From contig CAJNOI010000119.1 of the NCBI GenBank assembly GCA_905250115.1, positions 89,346-153,345 on the forward strand: 64,000 nt of DNA. The letters run 5' to 3'. Origin of the DNA: Adineta steineri. Taxonomy: Eukaryota > Rotifera > Eurotatoria > Adinetida > Adinetidae. A model generated the notes under the pieces. That model was given only the letters and a program-made list of their open reading frames with translations, was not told where the DNA came from and did no database searches. A program made the position numbers and the translations under genes. Position 1 is the first letter of the stretch, and the number at the start of each line of letters is the position of its first letter. Of the stretch, positions 59,372 through 64,000 are shown in pieces.

Positions 59372-60162
59372 TTAATCAATTAAATTTGAATATTGTATTA
59401 CTAATTGAAATATTCTGAATTTACTAAAGAGAAGAGATACATCAAAGAGAATAAACTATAAAGAATTTGAATTTTTAATTAATGTCTACTAATAACACTT
59501 TTTCAAAATTTAAAATATTAGTTTATTTAAATTGCTTTCCTTTTTTTCTCATGAAATGATGCAGATATATCATTTTACTATAGCCTATAATCTTCATTTG
59601 CTTTTCTTTTACTATCATAATTAACATTCTGCTTTTATTTATATATTCTTTGACTTAAAATAAAAAAAAATGACTCTAGTATGGACGTTTCGAAATTCCA
59701 TTAAGAAAATGAAAGCAACGAAAGGTTTTTTTGACCTGTACTTGATAAGTACAAATACAATAAATTATTCTGTCTCATTATTGTTGTTCTATAGTTATAT
59801 ACATCATTACATATTCGTTTACTCTTTCAAGTTTTATGATGAATAAGATGAATATACATCAGTCTATATTTATTAGTTTACACTAATTATGACTTTTGAA
59901 ATAGAAAAATGATGTTATATCATATCTTTAATCTATGGAAAAATTTCAGAAAAAAACAGTTTGGAATCAACACTTCTACTTATCTCAATCCTGCTTTAAC
60001 TTACTTTTATTAAATCTTAGACCTAACAAAGTTGATTAGAATGAAATAATATATTTTTATGTTAACATGATTCAAAACATATGTGATAATATCACCATGC
60101 TTATTATCGAATTATATCTGCATCAAAAAACTACAAAGAAAAAACCTCCCCACTAACTTTTC
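59372..60162. other. Intergenic stretch between receptors 4 and 5
   Basis: AT-rich, no feature recognised. The two receptors are strongly alike while this spacer shows no clear match to the region upstream of receptor 4. Confidence 0.5.
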
Positions 60163-60170
60163 TATATAAA
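60163..60170 (+). promoter_or_regulatory. TATA box of receptor 5
   Basis: TATATAAA, 35 bp before the ATG at 60205, preceded by CCTCCCCACTAAC. It corresponds in spacing and context to the TATA box of receptor 4. Confidence 0.5.
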
Positions 60171-60204
60171 CCTATAGTAAAAATGGTATTAGTAGAATTT
60201 GAAA

Positions 60205-61254
60205 ATGTCTTCTTCCGATAGTTATTACATTGAAATTCTTAACAATATACCCATCTATCTTCATAAATATTTCGGTATATTTCTTTATATTATTGGAAAT
60301 ATCGGTAATTTATTAGCCATCATTGTTTTCTTCAAAAGATCTTGGAGAAAAAATGTTTGTGTCTTTTATTTTCTTGTTTGCCTCTTTGCAAATACTATTT
60401 TCATTAATTCAACTTTACTTGGATCTATTTTTACTCTCGGTTTTAACAGTACTATTCAAAATTCTAGTGTGATTTTATGTAAACTTTTCTATTATATATC
60501 TTATCTTACTTCTACGTATTATCCAATTATACTTATTCTTGCATCTATTGATCGTTTGTTAATTTCATCTCAAAATATTGATACACGTTTGTATAGTTCA
60601 AAACGTATGGCATATTTTTCTACATCTATAGCTACATTTATCTGTAGTACTTTCGCTTCACACATACTCGTTAAAGTTAATATTCAAGAAATGTATCCAG
60701 GAGTTTTTATTTGTTATTATGATCTTTCACAATATTATGAATCGTTTGTTCTATACTCAACATTAATAATGACTGTTTCTATACCTCTAGTTTTAATTAT
60801 TCTATCAACTATTGCTTTTAAAAATGTTCGTCGTATACGAGCTATACCACGACAAGAACGTCGTCAAATTCGAACAATGAACAAAAAAGATTTTCAGTTA
60901 CTTCGTTGTCTATATATTCAGAATATTATTTATGTTGTCTGTAGTCTTTTGGTAGGGGCTAGTGTATGTTACAGTACCACATTACATATGGAAGCATTAA
61001 CGTTAAGGGAACAAGCTATAAACAACTTTTTAAATAATTTTGGTGCTATTCTTCATTACATTCCTTACTGTACAAGTTTCTTTATATTTGTTTGTGTATC
61101 AAAAGCTTTTCGATTGGAAGTCAAACGATTGATCTTTAAAATGGTCCGTAAAGATTTGACAACAGTACGAGAAGACGAAAACAATCAGCAAGAAGCAGTG
61201 AAAGACAATATAGAACAAAATCATGCTATCAGTACTATTAATATCAATGCTTAA
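60205..61254 (+). CDS. Intronless 7TM receptor, cluster member 5
   Basis: 349 residues from the ATG at 60205, which aligns with the start of its paralogues (MSSSDSYYIEIL); the reading frame is open a few codons further upstream but without ATG. The helix 1-3 block, IDRLLISSQNIDTRLYSSKR, loop 3 and the tail are almost identical to member 4. Helix 5 (after DLSQYYESF), helix 6 (LLVGASVCYSTTLHMEA) and the adjoining outer loop differ strongly. This pattern, a constant signalling face and a variable outer face, is typical of chemoreceptor families under diversifying selection or gene conversion. No intron is seen and there is no lesion. Confidence 0.9.
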   Translation: MSSSDSYYIEILNNIPIYLHKYFGIFLYIIGNIGNLLAIIVFFKRSWRKNVCVFYFLVCLFANTIFINSTLLGSIFTLGFNSTIQNSSVILCKLFYYISYLTSTYYPIILILASIDRLLISSQNIDTRLYSSKRMAYFSTSIATFICSTFASHILVKVNIQEMYPGVFICYYDLSQYYESFVLYSTLIMTVSIPLVLIILSTIAFKNVRRIRAIPRQERRQIRTMNKKDFQLLRCLYIQNIIYVVCSLLVGASVCYSTTLHMEALTLREQAINNFLNNFGAILHYIPYCTSFFIFVCVSKAFRLEVKRLIFKMVRKDLTTVREDENNQQEAVKDNIEQNHAISTININA

Positions 61255-62938
61255 TTTATCAATTAAATGAATGCTGTTCAATCTGTGCACGATGTGAGGA
61301 TATATTTAATGCTTGTCATTATGTTTAATGTATAAATATATTCGTGAAGATCATGCTTTGATAATAATACTTGTTAATTATGTTTCTAATTTTATTTTGG
61401 TGTGAATAAAAGTAGTAAAAATCATAAATTAATTTTCTGATATCAGTAATTTTGAAAATAAGAAAAAAAATATAGTATACATATAATATGAATAATATTC
61501 CAGCAACCGAGAATCACTTAGTATTCGAAGTCTGTTTTATATTGTGTTCAATAGATGTTCATCTTATGAAAGGCAATTTTTAATGTGTACTCCATGCTGT
61601 ATACCGAATAAACTCAACCTATAGATTCTTCTACCTTTCACACTCTCAAAACAGAATAAAATATAAATGAAGGTGATGATAATTTTGCTATAATGCTTTG
61701 TTTAACAATCATAATTATACCTTCTAACCTCTATACTGTCTCCATCAACAGTGGAAACAGTGTTAAAATCTTCTCATCTATAATCACAATCAAAATATCG
61801 TGCATGAACGATATTGACACGTTTTGAGTTTAGTTAAACTTCGTGCGATTAAACACAGTTTAGAGCACTTATTTATATCAAAATATACGTAGGAACAATT
61901 TTTCAACAAATTAAATTTCATTAAAACTTTTTATTATTATCCATAGTACAATTTCTAATCTATTATTACTTGAAAATTTTCATCTAACAATTCGATTCTA
62001 TATGTTGAAATGTACTTCTATTTAAATGACATAAAAAACATATAAGTACACGAGGCTCATTTATTATTATCTTATGAAAAAACATACAAACTTTTTCATC
62101 TATAAATTCCATATCATTATCAAGATTTTGAAAGAAATACTTGATATTGATTGATAGTCAAACAAAGAATAATTGTTGAATTTCTATTGTAACAGGAATT
62201 ATTCATCTATGTATACTATCATTTTTTTTCACATTGTAATATATTTTTGTAAATTTTTAGTTATAACGAAAAAATGTCGATAGGAAAAGATGAATCATGA
62301 GAGAACAAGAGATCAAATTAACTCTTCATTATCAAAGTATCTTATTTAGTAGCAGTAAAAGCAAAAGCTTTTTGGAAAAAAACGTATTCGACGACATAAA
62401 AATAATATCTTAAGATTAAAATTTAAATAGAAAAAGAAATGTGTTTGCAATGCCGATTACATAACCAGACGATATAATATCAATGTAAAGAAGAAAAACA
62501 ACACCTGTATATAACTCAATAACAAAATACACGTGCACTGGTTTACTCGTCGTATTAACTTTAACTTAAGAATGAAAAGAGTATAAATCTATGTGAGTAT
62601 ATATCTTTATAGAAACATTAAATATTTTTCAAGATAAAAATTGGCCGGTGTAAATCTTAGGGTAAGTTTTCAAGATTATTTTTCTTACAGTTATAAATCG
62701 TTTTAGAAAATTATTTTTTTTTGTGTGTATCTGAAATTTACTTTTTTAAATGAATTAATACCATTGATATGCTATCTATTGTGTCATTATAAACAAGTTT
62801 TTTTCTAATTTTATAGACTGTCTATCCATGATATAATTTAACATATTGTTAAAGTAATCATCAATATTCATTGCATTTTGAAACTATATATGATGATGTA
62901 GAATTCTAATATTTTTCTTTTTCATATTGTATAGATCA
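61255..62938. other. Intergenic stretch
   Basis: AT-rich, no supported gene or repeat. A TATAG directly before the MFS start (62930-62934) looks like a splice acceptor, so a 5'-UTR intron of the next gene probably begins within this stretch. Confidence 0.45.
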
Positions 62939-64000
62939 ATGTCAACTACTGGTAGTTTAGAAATGACAATGAAAGATAGCAGTACAGTTATACAGGATCA
63001 TAATAATGAAGATGATATTTGCCCCAAACCTTCTAGACGTAGTCAACTTGGACTTGATTGGTTCAATTTTTTTCTCTCGGATGTTCTTAATGGTGTCGAT
63101 TCATTTTTAAGTGCTTATCTTACAGGAAAAGGTTGGGGACCACAAAGAATTGGCTTTGCACTCAGTGCTTCTAGTTTTACTACTATGATATCTCAAATAC
63201 CAATGGGTGCATTAGTAGATAGTATACATAACAAACAACTTCTAATTGCTATTGGAGTTATTATTGTTCCAATAACTGCTATGATTTTTGCTCTATGGCC
63301 TATGTTTTGGCTTGTTGTTATCGGTCAAGTGATACTAGGGATTGTCGAACCCTTATTCTGTCCTGCTATTTCAGCTATTTCACTTGGTCTAGTTGGACAA
63401 TTAAATCTTGGAACACGTATTGGTCGTAATCAAGCATTTGGTGCAGCAGGCAATGTTATATCAGCTATAGTTATGGGACTTCTTGGTTATTATATTTCTA
63501 CTCAATCTATCTTTTTCTTTGTTGCCGGTGTATCGATTCCAACGTTAATAGCATTATTCTGTATTCGTCAACATGAAATTAATTATGAACGTAGTCGTGC
63601 TGCAGGACAATCAGAAACCGGCGTGACTATCGTTAGTTTTCGAATACTTTTACTACAAATTATTCGTGATCGACGTCTTTTAATATTTTTCAGTTGTGTT
63701 ATCTTATTTCATTTTGGTAATGCATCTATGCTTCCAACTATGGTTCAATTACTTGCTCGTGATCGTTCACCAGGTGCATCATCAGCTTTTATGTCAGCAT
63801 GTGTTGTTGTTACTCAACTTATTAGTGCATCATTAGCTGCATGGGTTGGTCGTTATGCAGATATTTGGGGTCGTAAACCATTGTTACTTATTGGCTGGGC
63901 AGCAGTACCTTTACGTGGATTAGTATGTCTACTAACACATAATCCTATACTTCTCATTGCAGCTGAAATTTTTGACGGTATCGCAGCGGCTATCTACGCT
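62939..64000 (+). CDS. MFS transporter, 5' part (runs off right edge)
   Basis: An open frame from ATG 62939 to the window end, 354 codons, no intron. A hydrophilic N-terminus of about 40 residues is followed by DWFNFFLSDVLNGVDSFLSA (helix 1). Helix 2 and the loop IPMGALVDSIHNKQ stand at the MFS loop 2-3 signature. Helices 3-6 follow, then a cytoplasmic loop (about 205-230). The second half starts with FFSCVILFHFGNASMLPTMV and the matching loop VGRYADIWGRKPLL, the canonical G-x-x-x-D-x-x-G-R-K-P. About nine of twelve helices are present. The family resembles bacterial drug/sugar-type MFS proteins, so transfer is possible. The substrate is unknown. ATCAATG with a TATAG acceptor in front suggests that the first coding exon follows a 5'-UTR intron. 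Confidence 0.85.
   Translation, partial: MSTTGSLEMTMKDSSTVIQDHNNEDDICPKPSRRSQLGLDWFNFFLSDVLNGVDSFLSAYLTGKGWGPQRIGFALSASSFTTMISQIPMGALVDSIHNKQLLIAIGVIIVPITAMIFALWPMFWLVVIGQVILGIVEPLFCPAISAISLGLVGQLNLGTRIGRNQAFGAAGNVISAIVMGLLGYYISTQSIFFFVAGVSIPTLIALFCIRQHEINYERSRAAGQSETGVTIVSFRILLLQIIRDRRLLIFFSCVILFHFGNASMLPTMVQLLARDRSPGASSAFMSACVVVTQLISASLAAWVGRYADIWGRKPLLLIGWAAVPLRGLVCLLTHNPILLIAAEIFDGIAAAIYA

Overview
The window looks like a bdelloid rotifer nuclear genome, probably a Rotaria-like species. It is very AT-rich, with intron-containing animal genes and mostly short GT-AG introns of about 50-70 bp. Tandem TGTGGG units, the telomere repeat known from bdelloids, occur at an internal site. Animal housekeeping genes sit beside genes whose closest relatives are usually bacterial, fungal or plant, and there are 7TM receptors, ADP-ribosyltransferase domains and NHL, CBM-like and TIL proteins of kinds often seen in bdelloids. 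The assignment is inference from content; no database was searched.

Layout. 1-400: 5' end of a 7TM receptor (minus). 4.9-7.6 kb: six-exon cytochrome P450. 8.3-9.6 kb: PHB-depolymerase-like esterase with one internal stop. 11.0-12.2 kb: intronless catalase-fold protein. 12.5-13.3 kb: two unrelated truncated gene fragments (TPR and beta-helix) separated by telomere-like mini-elements. 13.9-16.8 kb: an NHL-like protein and a type II membrane protein with a Thr/Ser stalk encoded by micro-exons. 17.1-25.8 kb: Gemin5-like WD40 protein, an Argonaute with a one-base frameshift, and a SABATH-type methyltransferase. 26.7-32.1 kb: CHORD/CS co-chaperone, a three-TIL secreted inhibitor, a small Cys-rich secreted peptide and a four-helix-bundle protein. 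34.7-36.8 kb: tandem ADP-ribosyltransferase domains split by a stop. 37.3-46.4 kb: secreted glyoxalase-fold protein, SLC43-like transporter, AHCY-like protein, extracellular cupin and a ricin-B lectin. 48.0-61.3 kb: five intact intronless 7TM receptor paralogues, a receptor relic, a segmental duplication and several nested transposons. 62.9 kb to the edge: start of an MFS transporter.

The most unusual feature is a dispersed family of about 15 fold-back mini-elements, roughly 35-100 bp each. Their arms read like bdelloid telomere repeat (G-rich TGTGGG-like arm, AT-rich spacer, C-rich arm, often with outer CTTGAG...CTCAAG). All lie in introns or between genes, and several sit exactly at the ends of truncated gene fragments. 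The receptor cluster is also informative because its two duplicate blocks carry different insertions, so each block supplies an empty site for the other.

Four otherwise convincing genes (esterase, Argonaute, ART, MULE transposase) carry inactivating lesions. The first three have only one each, so assembly or sequencing error must be excluded before calling them pseudogenes.
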